This document shows, piece after piece, positions 18,464 through 28,439 of a DNA stretch of 64,000 nucleotides. Source of the stretch: JABCYV01 sp963696025 (lineage in GTDB: Bacteria > Acidobacteriota > Terriglobia > Terriglobales > Acidobacteriaceae); contig CAVOII010000019.1 of assembly GCA_963696025.1 (NCBI GenBank), positions 1-64,000 on the forward strand, given 5' to 3'. Position numbers and translations under genes: made by a program. Positions within the stretch are counted from its first letter, which is position 1, and every line of letters starts with the position of its first letter. Under the pieces are notes generated by a model. That model made no database searches and was not told the origin of the DNA. It saw only the letters and a list, made by a program, of their open reading frames with translations.

Positions 18464-19261
18464 CTACTGGTAGATTTGCGCGGAAAGGAAATCAAAAATC
18501 GCGTCCAGCGAGGCCTCCGGTTGATCCGTAGTAAAGATATGGCTCGCCTGCAACAGTATCAACAGCTTTGCACCAGGAATGCGGTCTGCGATCAACCGGC
18601 TGTTGGCCGACGGGACCAGACGATCCGACTCGCCGTGGATTACCAGAGTCGGAGCTTGGATGGCGGATAAGCGGCTATAGGCTTCCCAAGAAAGGATGCC
18701 CTGTAACTGCGCCATATACCCTCGCGGACTAGGGAAACATTTCCTGCGAAGGGCAAAGTCCTCCTCGATCCGTGCGCGCGGAGTGCTCGAGGCGTAGATA
18801 TAAGGGACCGAAGCTTCCATGGCTTGGTCAGGAGTCATCTCGCTTCGTGCCATCAAAAGGTCTCGAGCTCCAGGTTCCGCCTTGACTGCCTGGGACCCAC
18901 CTGGCGCGGTACAGCCCAGTACCAGCGACTGCACGCGGTCGGGATACTGCAGCACAAACTCCTGCGCGATCATACCGCCCATCGACACGCCGATTGTGTG
19001 GGCGCGCTTCACGCCCGCGGCCTCCAGTACCGCCGCTGCGTCCGAGGCCATCAACGCGATTGGATAGGGGCCTAGGGGGACATCGCTCTGCCCGACACCA
19101 CGGTTGTCCAGCGCGATGGTCCGATAACGGATCGCCAAGTTAGGCCTCATGCGATGCCACATACAGGACGGATAGCCAAGCCCCATAATCAGCAAAAGGG
19201 GTGGCCCTGCTCCTTGCTCGTCCCAATAGATGTTGACTCCATGATTCTCAACAAATGGCAT
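18464..19261 (-). CDS. alpha/beta-fold hydrolase
   Basis: 265 residues, cytoplasmic (no signal). It shows the core features of the family: LLLIMGLG oxyanion region, ALDNRGVGQSD, nucleophile elbow GVSMGGM, the acid in LVIHGESDRLVP and the catalytic His in LLQASHIFTT. It resembles 3-oxoadipate enol-lactonase and esterase members; a lactone or ester would be plausible given the neighbouring enzymes. First gene of a leftward set with MaoC and class II aldolase. Confidence 0.85.
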   Translation of the reverse strand: MPFVENHGVNIYWDEQGAGPPLLLIMGLGYPSCMWHRMRPNLAIRYRTIALDNRGVGQSDVPLGPYPIALMASDAAAVLEAAGVKRAHTIGVSMGGMIAQEFVLQYPDRVQSLVLGCTAPGGSQAVKAEPGARDLLMARSEMTPDQAMEASVPYIYASSTPRARIEEDFALRRKCFPSPRGYMAQLQGILSWEAYSRLSAIQAPTLVIHGESDRLVPSANSRLIADRIPGAKLLILLQASHIFTTDQPEASLDAIFDFLSAQIYQ

Positions 19262-19639
19262 TGAAAAAGCCTTTCAATCTGGACTATCATCCGCCCGACA
19301 ACGGCGTGCTCCAAAGTTCCGATCACTCAATAGCCGAGCACGCGGGTTGTCAAGGCTACCAATGAGGCCGGCTCTTTGATTAATATTTCCAGCTTCCTGG
19401 GACTACAGAACACTCGACATACTTTATTTATTACTATCAGTAATAATTAATATTCCATCGATAAAATTTCTTGTTATACTGCGGCGGCCACCTAGAGTCC
19501 CTGTCGGAGAAAGAGACCGCCCCTGGGACGGCGCCTCTGTCGGATTGCGAGAAGTGAAAAACAAGGCATAGCGACTCGTGGATTGGGAACTCCTCGAGCC
19601 GGCATGCCTCCAGCTCGAAGGTCTACGATGCGAGGGAAT
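19262..19639. other. upstream region of the TonB-dependent receptor
   Basis: 378 bases between the divergent hydrolase and the Oar-type receptor. It contains ATTACT-ATC-AGTAAT (19430-19444), a palindrome whose TACT/AGTA arms resemble the operators at 12734 and 15304, but with three instead of four or so central bases. No gene is seen. Confidence 0.4.
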
Positions 19640-22600
19640 ATGATTCACAAAATGAGAGTCAGCGTTTTGACTTGCCTTCTCGTTACTTGCATAGGATCTT
19701 GGCTCGGTTATTCGGCGCTATGCCTGCTGTTGCCGGTTGGGGCTTATGCCCAAGGGGTGGGCTCTTCGGGAGATATCACTGGGACGGTGACGGACTCCTC
19801 CGCAGCCGTTCTGCCTCGGGTTACGGTAGCCGTGGAAGATCCCCAGACCGGCCTGCGCCGCGTCGCGATTACTAATGACGCCGGTCAATTCCGGATTACC
19901 GGACTGCCTCCGTCCACTTACAAGGTGACGGCCCAACTATCTGGTTTTGGCACCGAACTACGGAAAGGGGTGGTGGTCGGTGTTGGAGAGACCGTTCGCG
20001 CAGACTTCCAGTTGAGCGTATCGGCAGTAGCCGTCCAAGTCGAGGTCACGGGAGAACCGCCAATAGTGGAAACAGAGAGAGGCAGCCAAGCCAACAACAT
20101 AGACCAAAAGTACATCACCGACCTGCCGATTGACCGCCGCGATTACCTTACGTTTACCCTGCTGACGCCAGGCGTCAGCAACTCGAACACCATTGCGGAT
20201 AACGCCGACTTCCGTGTGAAGCAGACGCCCCAAAGCGGGCTTTCATTCTACGGAAGCAATGGAAGGGGCAACAGCGTAACCGTAGACGGCGGTGAGGCCA
20301 ACGACGATGCAGGCGGAGTCCGCCTGACCCTGAGCCAGGATGCTGTCCAGGAATTTCAGATCAACCGTAGCAATTACGGGGCGGACTTCGGCGGAGCCAG
20401 CGGCGCTTCTATCAACATTGTGGCCAAGTCCGGCAATAACAATTTGCATGGTGGTCTGTACGGTTTTTTCCGTAATGATGCCATGGATGCCCGTGATCCA
20501 TTCGCGTTCAGTCCAGCTCTTACTGCGGGCGGGGCATTTTCTCTGACTGCTCAAGGTGCGCCGATCAAGAATTCATTGAGTCGCCAGCAATTCGGCGGCA
20601 CTCTCGGCTTTCCTATCAGCAAAAACAAGACATTCATGTTTGTCGCGTACGAAGGTCTGCGCTCCGATGCTGAGGATTCAGTCCCCTTGCTGACGCATTC
20701 TTCGATCTTTGCTCCGACTGCGTCACAACTGCCAATCCTGGGCGCGTTGGCGAGTTCGAGAGCGCCGTTCGTACCTTGCATCAATCCTCCGGGCAAGCCT
20801 ACGGTCAACTTACCACCGAGTATTTGCGCCTTAGCGCTTCAGGGTCTTTTGACCATTGACCCAACAACCACTAATCCGTTCGTGGCCTTGACTCCAGGGC
20901 AGCTCCCTCGCTACCAGTCCATCGTTAAGGCGTTCGAGAGTAACGGAGGATTGTTCCCCTTCCCGATACGTCAGCATGAGGGATCTGGCCGCCTCGATCA
21001 TCGATTCAACGACGCCAACCAGGCGGCCCTCCGTTATAGCTTTGCGCATCTTAAGGAGACGGACCCCGACGTGCAGGCGCTGATCGGCTTTTCACGCGGG
21101 AATTCCGTACTCAATTGGGATAGCACGCTACAAGGCTCCTGGTTTCACCAATTCAGCGCGACTGCCCAGAATGAAGCCCGGTTCCAGTGGAACTGGTACC
21201 AATTTAACGTAGACACCAATGATCCCGGGGGTCCTGGATTAGACGTTGAGGGATACGGTTTCTTCGGGCGTGGAATTTTTCTGCCCAGCCACACTACCGC
21301 GCGCCGTTACGAGTTCGCTGACAATCTCACCCTCATTCGCGGCCACCATACCATGAAGATGGGTTTTTATGAGCTGATTCGTGGCAATAACACGACGTCG
21401 CAGACTTTCTTCCCCGGCCGTTTTGAGTTTCTGGATTTACCCGGCTTTGTGCTCAGCAACTGCTTGCAGTTTCCCTCGGCGCCGGTTGCTTTAGGAGGTT
21501 GCGGACTCCCAGCGTCGGTGGCTTCCGCCCCTCTCAGCACTCTGCAATCGTGGGGCTTAGGCGCACCGGCGTTCTATGAGCAGGGCTTTGGTAATCCGAA
21601 CTATATCCAGATCAGACCGTTCACGGCCGGCTACTGGCAGGATGCCTGGCAAGTCCGGCCCGGCCTTACCCTCAACTATGGCCTGCGCTACGAAGTAGAC
21701 TCACAATACGGACCGTTAAATACGTATAAGAAGGACTTTGCCCCACGGGTCTCCTTTGCGTGGGACCCGTTCAAGGACCATAAGACGGTGGTTCGCGGTG
21801 GATACGGGATTTTTTACTCTCCCATCTACGCGCAGATTCCCGGTGTCGTGAAAACCCTGGGCAATGTCAATGGAACTCGGCTGATTGCGAATACCTTAAC
21901 CACCATCCTGAGTCCGGGAGCGATAAGTTCGGCGGTTATCTTTCAAAGGTTGTTTGCGGAGCAAAAGATAATAACGCCACAAGGTACTTATGGGTGCGCG
22001 CTGCCTCCGGGACAGTTTGCTTGCATCACGCCAGCGGATTTGACCCAGTTTGGTCTTGTCGTTTCGAACACGGGTCCGCTGCCGCCGAATTCAGTGCTCT
22101 TCAGCGGACAGCCCAATTACCGGCCTCCTCAATCCCAACAGGCATCGTTTGGAATCGAGCGCCAGATTGGAAATGGTTTCACGATCTCCGCCAACTATAT
22201 TTACGTTCACACCACCCACTTGCCTTGGGCGGTTGATAAGAATCTGCTGCCTGCGGCCCCGATCGTAACTGGCACAGGCGCGAACGGCCTGCCCACGAAC
22301 GGTCTTCCGTTCCAGGATTGGGGGGCTCCACCCTGTGTTGATGCAAGCGGCAACCGGACGACGGTTTGCTTCGCGAATCCGGTGCTGCTCCAGGACAACC
22401 AGTACAGCTCCGTGGCAAACGCCGTTTACAATGGCGGCATTCTGGAGGTGAAGAAGCGATTCAGCGACCACTTCACCCTGATCGGAAATTACACTTACAG
22501 CAAAGCCATCGACGACTCGACGGATTTCAACAGCGACTACTCAGCGTTTAACGAGGTGAACTTGGCGGCGGAACGTTCTTTGTCGGACTTCGACCAACGA

Positions 22601-23050
22601 CACAAGGTCGTACTTGCGGCCGTAATAGATAGCCCATGGGAGTCGCGTGCCCTTTCCGGATTTGAGTTGTCGCCCATTGTGTCCTACAACAGCGGCCATC
22701 CCTTTAACCTTCTGGCCGGAGCGGACATCAATGGTGACGGCCATTTTACCAATGACCGCCCACCAGGATCTCCACGCAACAGCGGGCAGGGTCCCAATTA
22801 CGTGGACTTCGACATGCGCCTGAGCCGGGCGTTCAAGTTTGGTGAGAAGGCCAGCCTGCAGTTCATTGCAGAAGGATTTAATATAGCGAACCACACCAAC
22901 TATGCCAGTGTGAACAACATCGTGGGTTCTGCTTTTGCTCCGCCGTTCAACGTACAGGGCACAGCCCGCCTTTCACCCAGCCAGCCTCTTGGTTTCACTG
23001 CAGCCTTTCCGAAGCGTGAAATCCAGCTGGGCGCGCGCTTTAGCTTTTGA
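19640..23050 (+). CDS. Oar-type TonB-dependent receptor with carboxypeptidase-regulatory domain
   Basis: 1136 residues from ATG 19640 (GAGGGA upstream). A signal peptide ends near AYAQG. Residues about 40-135 form the CarboxypepD_reg domain (GDITGTVTDSSAAVLP, FRITGLPPSTYKVTAQLSGF). A plug domain follows (DQKYITDLPIDRRDYL, SVTVDGGEANDD, NIVAKSGNNNLHGGLYGFFRND) and then a long outer-membrane beta-barrel ending in GARFSF with a terminal Phe. These large receptors are abundant in Acidobacteriota and import bulky or poorly soluble substrates. Its place inside the acyl-CoA island suggests uptake of the island's substrate, though this is inference. Confidence 0.92.
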   Translation: MIHKMRVSVLTCLLVTCIGSWLGYSALCLLLPVGAYAQGVGSSGDITGTVTDSSAAVLPRVTVAVEDPQTGLRRVAITNDAGQFRITGLPPSTYKVTAQLSGFGTELRKGVVVGVGETVRADFQLSVSAVAVQVEVTGEPPIVETERGSQANNIDQKYITDLPIDRRDYLTFTLLTPGVSNSNTIADNADFRVKQTPQSGLSFYGSNGRGNSVTVDGGEANDDAGGVRLTLSQDAVQEFQINRSNYGADFGGASGASINIVAKSGNNNLHGGLYGFFRNDAMDARDPFAFSPALTAGGAFSLTAQGAPIKNSLSRQQFGGTLGFPISKNKTFMFVAYEGLRSDAEDSVPLLTHSSIFAPTASQLPILGALASSRAPFVPCINPPGKPTVNLPPSICALALQGLLTIDPTTTNPFVALTPGQLPRYQSIVKAFESNGGLFPFPIRQHEGSGRLDHRFNDANQAALRYSFAHLKETDPDVQALIGFSRGNSVLNWDSTLQGSWFHQFSATAQNEARFQWNWYQFNVDTNDPGGPGLDVEGYGFFGRGIFLPSHTTARRYEFADNLTLIRGHHTMKMGFYELIRGNNTTSQTFFPGRFEFLDLPGFVLSNCLQFPSAPVALGGCGLPASVASAPLSTLQSWGLGAPAFYEQGFGNPNYIQIRPFTAGYWQDAWQVRPGLTLNYGLRYEVDSQYGPLNTYKKDFAPRVSFAWDPFKDHKTVVRGGYGIFYSPIYAQIPGVVKTLGNVNGTRLIANTLTTILSPGAISSAVIFQRLFAEQKIITPQGTYGCALPPGQFACITPADLTQFGLVVSNTGPLPPNSVLFSGQPNYRPPQSQQASFGIERQIGNGFTISANYIYVHTTHLPWAVDKNLLPAAPIVTGTGANGLPTNGLPFQDWGAPPCVDASGNRTTVCFANPVLLQDNQYSSVANAVYNGGILEVKKRFSDHFTLIGNYTYSKAIDDSTDFNSDYSAFNEVNLAAERSLSDFDQRHKVVLAAVIDSPWESRALSGFELSPIVSYNSGHPFNLLAGADINGDGHFTNDRPPGSPRNSGQGPNYVDFDMRLSRAFKFGEKASLQFIAEGFNIANHTNYASVNNIVGSAFAPPFNVQGTARLSPSQPLGFTAAFPKREIQLGARFSF

Positions 23051-23145
23051 TCGGTGTTCGTGTGAAGACTGACTTTGACGGGCCATCCGGATCAACATAC
23101 TAAGTGCCAGATGGCCTGTTTGGAGTTTTTGGGGCGCGTTCGTGG

Positions 23146-24177
23146 CTAGCTGGCGGTTGGAGCGTCCGAGATCTGAACGATCAATTTTCCATGATTGGAA
23201 CCATCGAATAATTTGTTGATCGCCGTCGGCGCAGCCTCCAGTCCTGGGACGATGTCTACTCGATACTTGAGCTTTCCCAAGGCGTGCCACTCGATGAAGT
23301 TGCTGACCATTTCTTTCATTTTGGCCGCGTGGTCAAACGCGAGAAATCCCTGAATCTTGAGTCTCTTGCTGATCACGGCCGCGAAATTCGAGGGACCCGG
23401 AACCGGAGCGGTGGCGTTGTATTGTGAGATAAGTCCACAAACCACCACGCGGCCAAATGTATTCATCCGGGAAAGCGCTACTTCCAGAATTTCTCCGCCG
23501 ACATTCTCGAAGTAGAGATCCACACCCTTGGGACAAGCAGCCTTCAGCTGCTCCTTGTAGTCGCGTTCCTTATAGTTCACCGCGGCATCGAAGCCGAGCT
23601 CTTTCACCAGCCAGTCACACTTCTCTTTGGTTCCGGCGATGCCGACCACGCGGAGCCCTTTAATCTTGCCGATCTGACCGACCAGCGACCCCACCGAACC
23701 AGCAGCCCCGGAGACGAGTAGGGTTTCGCCCTCCTTGGGCTGCCCCAGCTCCAAAAGCCCGGCATATGCGGTCAGCCCCGCAAATCCGAACAATCCCAAG
23801 TTCGCTGAGAGTGGAAGCGGGCTTTCCGGCAGCTTGGTCACGCCGTCGCCATTCGAAACCAAACACTCCTGCCAGCCGAACATCCCTTGCACTTGGTCAC
23901 CCACCGCAAATTTCGGATGATTCGACTTCTCGACGACTCCGATCGCCAATCCACGCATGACTGCGCCAATCTGCACTGGCGGAACGTAGGATGGCCGGTC
24001 GACCAACCAGCCCCGCATCGCAGGATCGAGCGATAGATATACGTTGCGAATCAGGAACTGTCCTTCTCCTGGTTCCGGGAGGGCTTCGGTCACGAGATCG
24101 AAATCGCTGGTCTTGATAAGTCCGACTGGGCGCAACTTCAGTCGCCATTGGCGATTCACTCCGGGCGTGTTGCTCAT
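23146..24177 (-). CDS. NADP-dependent MDR oxidoreductase (CurA/leukotriene B4 dehydrogenase type)
   Basis: 343 residues from ATG 24177 (GGAGAGATCGC upstream). It has an N-terminal GroES-like domain without zinc ligands (YLSLDPAMRGWL), the Rossmann motif SGAAGSVGSLVGQIGKIKG, the family signature VDLYFENVGGEILE and a C-terminal NHGKLIVQI. This medium-chain group reduces alpha,beta-unsaturated ketones or enoyl compounds using NADPH. It is immediately downstream of the FadJ-like gene in the same orientation, so probably co-transcribed. It is convergent with the receptor. Confidence 0.9.
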   Translation of the reverse strand: MSNTPGVNRQWRLKLRPVGLIKTSDFDLVTEALPEPGEGQFLIRNVYLSLDPAMRGWLVDRPSYVPPVQIGAVMRGLAIGVVEKSNHPKFAVGDQVQGMFGWQECLVSNGDGVTKLPESPLPLSANLGLFGFAGLTAYAGLLELGQPKEGETLLVSGAAGSVGSLVGQIGKIKGLRVVGIAGTKEKCDWLVKELGFDAAVNYKERDYKEQLKAACPKGVDLYFENVGGEILEVALSRMNTFGRVVVCGLISQYNATAPVPGPSNFAAVISKRLKIQGFLAFDHAAKMKEMVSNFIEWHALGKLKYRVDIVPGLEAAPTAINKLFDGSNHGKLIVQISDAPTAS

Positions 24178-24269
24178 TGCGATCTCTCCGTGAGGGTCTG
24201 AACCACGCGGCCGGCTGTCGGCGGCGTCCGCTTGGCCACCAGCGCGCCGCCATCCACGCAAGACAAGGG

Positions 24270-26396
24270 TCAAGCTGCCGCGACTTTCCGTTTATCAAAA
24301 TCGGCGAAAGTCTGTCCCTCCGCCGCCAAGCGCTTTAGTAAGGGGGCAGGTTCCCAAAGTTCGCCATGCTGCCGCTGAAATTCGCAGATGCGATCATAGA
24401 CTTTCCTCAGTCCCACTGTATCGGCATACCACATCGGACCCCCACGATATGCCGGGAAACCGTAGCCGTTGAGATAGATGATGTCGATATCGACTGCCCG
24501 CAGTGCGTAGCCTTCTTCTAAAATGCGCGCTCCCTCATTGACCAAGGCATAGATGCAACGGTCGACGATTTCTTCGGCTGCAATCTGCCGTTGCGGAATG
24601 CCCGCCTCAGCAGACCAGTTGCGTACCATCGCGGCAACTTCGGGATCGGGGATCGCACGCCGGTTCTCACCATATCTGTACCAGCCGGCACCGGTTTTCT
24701 GACCGTACCGTCCCATCTCGCACAAACGATCGCCGGCAAATGGTTGCCGTATGCCGGGCTTTTCCAGATGGCGGTATTCTTTGCGGATGCGCCAGCCCAC
24801 GTCCAGACCTGCGAGATCACCGGTCGCGAGCGGACCCATCGCCATACCGAAATCGTATACCGCTTTATCTACGGCCTCGACACTGGCCGCTTCTTCCACC
24901 AGAAACACCGACTCGCGGACGTAGGGATGAAACATTCGATTGCCCACGAACCCGCGACAGTTGCCTACCAGCACAGCAACCTTGCCGAGTTTCTTCGCAA
25001 GCTGCATGCAGGTGGCGATGACCTGTTTGCTGCTCGCTTTGCCGCGCACGATTTCGAGCAGGCGCATCACATTCGCAGGGCTGAAAAAGTGGGTTCCGAG
25101 GACTGCTTCCGGCCGCGAGGTGGCGGATGCGATCTCGTCGATGTTGAGCGTCGACGTATTACTCGCCAGAATCGCGCCAGGCTTACAGACACGGTCGAGA
25201 TCGCCGAAGACCTCCTTCTTGAGCGCCATACCTTCGAATACGGCCTCGATCACCAGGTCCGCGTGGGCAAAATCGTCGTAGCTCAAGGTTGGCTTCATCA
25301 GTTTTAGACGCTCATCAACGAACTGTTGGGTGAAGCGGCCGCGCTTAACGGAATTCGCGTAATTCTTTTCGATGTTCGCCAGCCCACGATCCAGCGCAGC
25401 TTGGTCCGCGTCCTTAAGCAGGACCGGAATGCCGGCATTGGCAAGCACCATCGCGATACCACCGCCCATCGTTCCAGCACCCACAACTGCGGCGGTGTTC
25501 ACCGGTATGACTGCAGTGTCTTTCGGAATGTCCGGAATTTTCGCCACTTCACGCTCACCGAAAAATACGTGAATGAGCGCCTTGGATTGATCTGAGAAAA
25601 GACATTCAGTGAATAGTTTCCGCTCGACCTGGCAGCCTTCCTCAAAAGGCAGTTTGGTGGCGGCCTCGACCGCATCAATCGCCGCCAGTGGCGCCGTCAT
25701 GTTGCGTTGTTTCCTACCGGCATTCTCTCGTGCAGCGGCAAAAATTGGTGCATTCTGCTCAGGGTTGCCGAGTTTGTGGTTGCGCTCGCGGGTTTTCGGT
25801 GCGCGCTCGGCGGCGATTTCACGGGCGAATGCAACTGAGCCAGACAGCAAGTCGCCTTCAATCAGGCGATCGACAATACCGACCTTCAGCGCTTCCTCCG
25901 CTTTGACCGGATTGCCTTCCGCGCACATCTCCACCGCCTTTGCCACACCAGCGAGACGAGGCAGCCGCTGAGATCCCGCCGCTCCGGGAATGATTCCCAG
26001 CTTCACTTCCGGCTGGCCGACCTGCGCACTGCGCAAAGCAATCCGGTAGTGGCCAGCCATCGCCACCTCCAAGCCTCCGCCAAACGCAACTCCCTGAATG
26101 GCCATCACCACGGGCTTAGGGCAATCCTCGATTTTCAACAGCAGCGACAACAACCCCTCACCCCGTTTGGTCATGCCCGAGGTCATTTTGCCGAATTCCT
26201 TGATATCGGCTCCGCCGATAAAGGTTCGGCCGCCGCCGATGATCACTCCTGCTTTGACCGCATCGTCCTTGGCAATTTGATCGATTGCATCAGAGATTCC
26301 TTCTGGTACGCCGGGGCTCAAGGCATTTACGGGTGGATTGTCGATTGTGATGATGCCAATGTCGTTGTCTTTGGTGAGTTGGACCAGTTCGCTCAT
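24270..26396 (-). CDS. fadJ: bifunctional enoyl-CoA hydratase / 3-hydroxyacyl-CoA dehydrogenase
   Basis: 708 residues from ATG 26396; an upstream in-frame start at 26498 would add 34 unconserved residues and cross the operator. The N-terminal crotonase domain has GADIKEFGKM, the oxyanion glycine region GVAFGGGLEVAMAGHYRIAL and the general acid/base Glu region. The centre is the NAD-binding fold VGAGTMGGGIAMVLANAG, followed by the catalytic HFFSPA and two C-terminal dehydrogenase domains. It performs two successive beta-oxidation steps. Divergent from the acyl-CoA dehydrogenase at 26641, across a GACCG-CT-CGGTC site. Confidence 0.93.
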   Translation of the reverse strand: MSELVQLTKDNDIGIITIDNPPVNALSPGVPEGISDAIDQIAKDDAVKAGVIIGGGRTFIGGADIKEFGKMTSGMTKRGEGLLSLLLKIEDCPKPVVMAIQGVAFGGGLEVAMAGHYRIALRSAQVGQPEVKLGIIPGAAGSQRLPRLAGVAKAVEMCAEGNPVKAEEALKVGIVDRLIEGDLLSGSVAFAREIAAERAPKTRERNHKLGNPEQNAPIFAAARENAGRKQRNMTAPLAAIDAVEAATKLPFEEGCQVERKLFTECLFSDQSKALIHVFFGEREVAKIPDIPKDTAVIPVNTAAVVGAGTMGGGIAMVLANAGIPVLLKDADQAALDRGLANIEKNYANSVKRGRFTQQFVDERLKLMKPTLSYDDFAHADLVIEAVFEGMALKKEVFGDLDRVCKPGAILASNTSTLNIDEIASATSRPEAVLGTHFFSPANVMRLLEIVRGKASSKQVIATCMQLAKKLGKVAVLVGNCRGFVGNRMFHPYVRESVFLVEEAASVEAVDKAVYDFGMAMGPLATGDLAGLDVGWRIRKEYRHLEKPGIRQPFAGDRLCEMGRYGQKTGAGWYRYGENRRAIPDPEVAAMVRNWSAEAGIPQRQIAAEEIVDRCIYALVNEGARILEEGYALRAVDIDIIYLNGYGFPAYRGGPMWYADTVGLRKVYDRICEFQRQHGELWEPAPLLKRLAAEGQTFADFDKRKVAAA

Positions 26397-26503
26397 CTCA
26401 GCAGGACGCTCCGGTGAGAAGTCGGAAGTTGACCTCGCAATCATATGATCCGGTCGATAAACAGTCAACGATCCCATTGCGGCTGGGCTCCCGTTCACAA
26501 TTT

Positions 26504-26515
26504 GACCGCTCGGTC
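26504..26515. promoter_or_regulatory. candidate TetR operator between fadJ-like and acyl-CoA dehydrogenase genes
   Basis: GACCGCTCGGTC is a perfect palindrome followed by TATTTTTATG. It is closely similar to the sites at 30236 (GACCGGTCGG, then ATTAATTTTTCAT) and, inverted, at 35121-35140. It sits in the only promoter region shared by two beta-oxidation genes, about 110 bases from the fadJ-like start and 126 from the dehydrogenase start. Confidence 0.5.
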
Positions 26516-26640
26516 TATTTTTATGTACTGACCCTTGCCAGGCGGGTGTATATTAACCGGTCTGTCTTTGAGCGGCCGACTCTGGGATCAAAGAGCAGAG
26601 TTGAAATGCCGAATCGGCCAATAAGCGCAGGAGAGCGATC

Positions 26641-28401
26641 ATGAGCACAGCTACCGTAAGTTCTCCCAAAATCAAAGGGGGAGGATTTCTTATTCAAGAT
26701 CTGGCTCCCCATGAAATCTTTACTGCAGAAGACCTTAGCGAGGAACACCTCGCGATCGCCCACACCACCGACGACTTTTGGGCGAAAGAGGTTGAACCCA
26801 ACTTAGAGTCGATTCGTCAGCAAAAGCCGGGCGCTGCTCTCGCCGTCTTGCGCAAAGCGGCAGAAGTGGGTCTGACCGCTATTTCGATTCCCGAAAAGTT
26901 CGGAGGGATGGAGATGGATCTGCCGTCCCTGTTGGTCGTTACCGAACACTTGGCTCGTGATGCTTCCTACGGCGGCTGGCATTCATCGCATACCGGCATC
27001 GGCACGTTGCCTGTTCTCTTCTTCGGAACTGAGCAGCAGAAGCAGAAATACCTACCCAAACTGGCGACGGTCGAGATGTTGGCGGCCTACGCGCTGACTG
27101 AGCCGTTAGCCGGGTCCGACAGCTTGGCTGCCCGTACTCGCGCTGACCTGAGTCCGGACGGTAAACACTACATCCTTAACGGACAGAAAATGTGGATCAC
27201 CAACGGTGGCGCCGCCGACCTGTTTACCGTCTTCGCCAAAGTAGGCGGCGAAAAGTTTACCGCTTTTCTGGTGGAGCGCAGTTTTCCCGGTGTCACCAGC
27301 GGCGCTGAAGAACACAAAATGGGGATAAAGGGCAGTTCCACCACGGCTGTGTACTTTGACAATGTCCCCGTACCGGTCGAGAACGTTCTGGGCGAGATCG
27401 GACGCGGTCATATCATCGCGTTCAACATTCTGAACCTCGGGCGCATGAAACTGGGATCGGCGGTCGTGGGGAAGGCGAAGCAGTTGCTCTCGATATGCAT
27501 TAAATATGCCCGCGAGCGGAAGGCGTTTGGGTCGTCGATCGCGCAGTTCGGCGCCATCCAGCACAAGCTGGCCGAGATGGCGATTCGTATCTACGCGACG
27601 GAGTCTGCAGCGTGGCGCATCGGAGGCCTTATTCAGAGTCAGTTGGAGGGCCTTTCCTGGGACCAACCGGACGCTTCGCAGACCATGTTGAAAGCGGTGG
27701 AGGAATATGCCGCTGAATGTTCGATGATTAAGGTATATGCCTCCGAAATGCTCGACTACGTAGCGGATGAGGGTGTGCAGATTCACGGCGGGTATGGCTA
27801 TCACCAGGACTATGAAGTCGAGCGTGCCTATCGCGATTCGAGAGTCAACCGCATCTTCGAGGGCACGAACGAGATTAATCGCTTGCTCATACCAGGAATG
27901 TTGCTGAAACGAGCCGCGCGGGGGCAATTGGACCTTCTGCCGGTCGCGACGGCAATACTCACCGCGCCGGCCATACCGGACGACGGCGATGAAGAGATGC
28001 GGCTGGTGCGCAATGCGAAGAAGATTGCGCTCGCGACCATCGCCATGACATCCCAAAAGTACAAAGTGGAGCTGGAAAAGCAGCAGGAAGTTCTCATGAA
28101 CATAGCGGACATTATTATGGAGACTTTCGCGATGGAGTCGAGCCTGCTTCGCAGCCGCAAGCTTTCAGTCAAAGCCCTCGGCGCCAACGCTGCCGATATG
28201 ACCTCCGTCTATTTGCGCGATGCGATGGCCCGCATCGAAATCTCCGCGCGAAATGTTCTCGGAGCTTGCGCGAACGGAGAGGCCCTCGGCAAGGCAATGG
28301 CCATCCTGCAGCGATTCGCCAATTATGATCCAGTCGACGCGATCGCTCTGCGACGGAAGATTGCAGGTCGGTTGCTTGACGCAGAACGATACGTCGTCTG
28401 A
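26641..28401 (+). CDS. acyl-CoA dehydrogenase with C-terminal extension (VLCAD-like)
   Basis: 586 residues, AGGAGAG before the ATG. It shows the FAD-binding motif YALTEPLAGSDS, KMWITNGGAADLFTVFAKV, the dimer segment GRMKLGSAVVGKAKQLL, QIHGGYGYHQDYEVERAYRD and the catalytic base in RIFEGTNEINRLLI. The extra 180 or so C-terminal residues are helical, as in the very-long-chain enzymes that act as dimers. It introduces the trans-2 double bond in acyl-CoA, feeding the divergent fadJ-like gene. Confidence 0.93.
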   Translation: MSTATVSSPKIKGGGFLIQDLAPHEIFTAEDLSEEHLAIAHTTDDFWAKEVEPNLESIRQQKPGAALAVLRKAAEVGLTAISIPEKFGGMEMDLPSLLVVTEHLARDASYGGWHSSHTGIGTLPVLFFGTEQQKQKYLPKLATVEMLAAYALTEPLAGSDSLAARTRADLSPDGKHYILNGQKMWITNGGAADLFTVFAKVGGEKFTAFLVERSFPGVTSGAEEHKMGIKGSSTTAVYFDNVPVPVENVLGEIGRGHIIAFNILNLGRMKLGSAVVGKAKQLLSICIKYARERKAFGSSIAQFGAIQHKLAEMAIRIYATESAAWRIGGLIQSQLEGLSWDQPDASQTMLKAVEEYAAECSMIKVYASEMLDYVADEGVQIHGGYGYHQDYEVERAYRDSRVNRIFEGTNEINRLLIPGMLLKRAARGQLDLLPVATAILTAPAIPDDGDEEMRLVRNAKKIALATIAMTSQKYKVELEKQQEVLMNIADIIMETFAMESSLLRSRKLSVKALGANAADMTSVYLRDAMARIEISARNVLGACANGEALGKAMAILQRFANYDPVDAIALRRKIAGRLLDAERYVV

Positions 28402-28439
28402 ACGACGCAGCCCGGGCTGGCTAGACTCGACCTGTTGCC

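Noticed and set aside
19430..19444. ATTACT-ATC-AGTAAT as a third operator of the 12021 regulator
   Set aside because: The arms are similar but the centre has a different length from the sites at 12734 and 15304; AT-rich palindromes of this size can arise by chance.
23051..23145. Terminator between the receptor and MDR genes
   Set aside because: A 7-bp GGCCATC/GATGGCC stem with a loop of over 20 bases and weak T-run is not convincing.
27106..28056. 316-codon open frame on the minus strand
   Set aside because: It lies wholly opposite the acyl-CoA dehydrogenase, has Arg/His-rich composition and no domain; it is a GC-rich antisense shadow.
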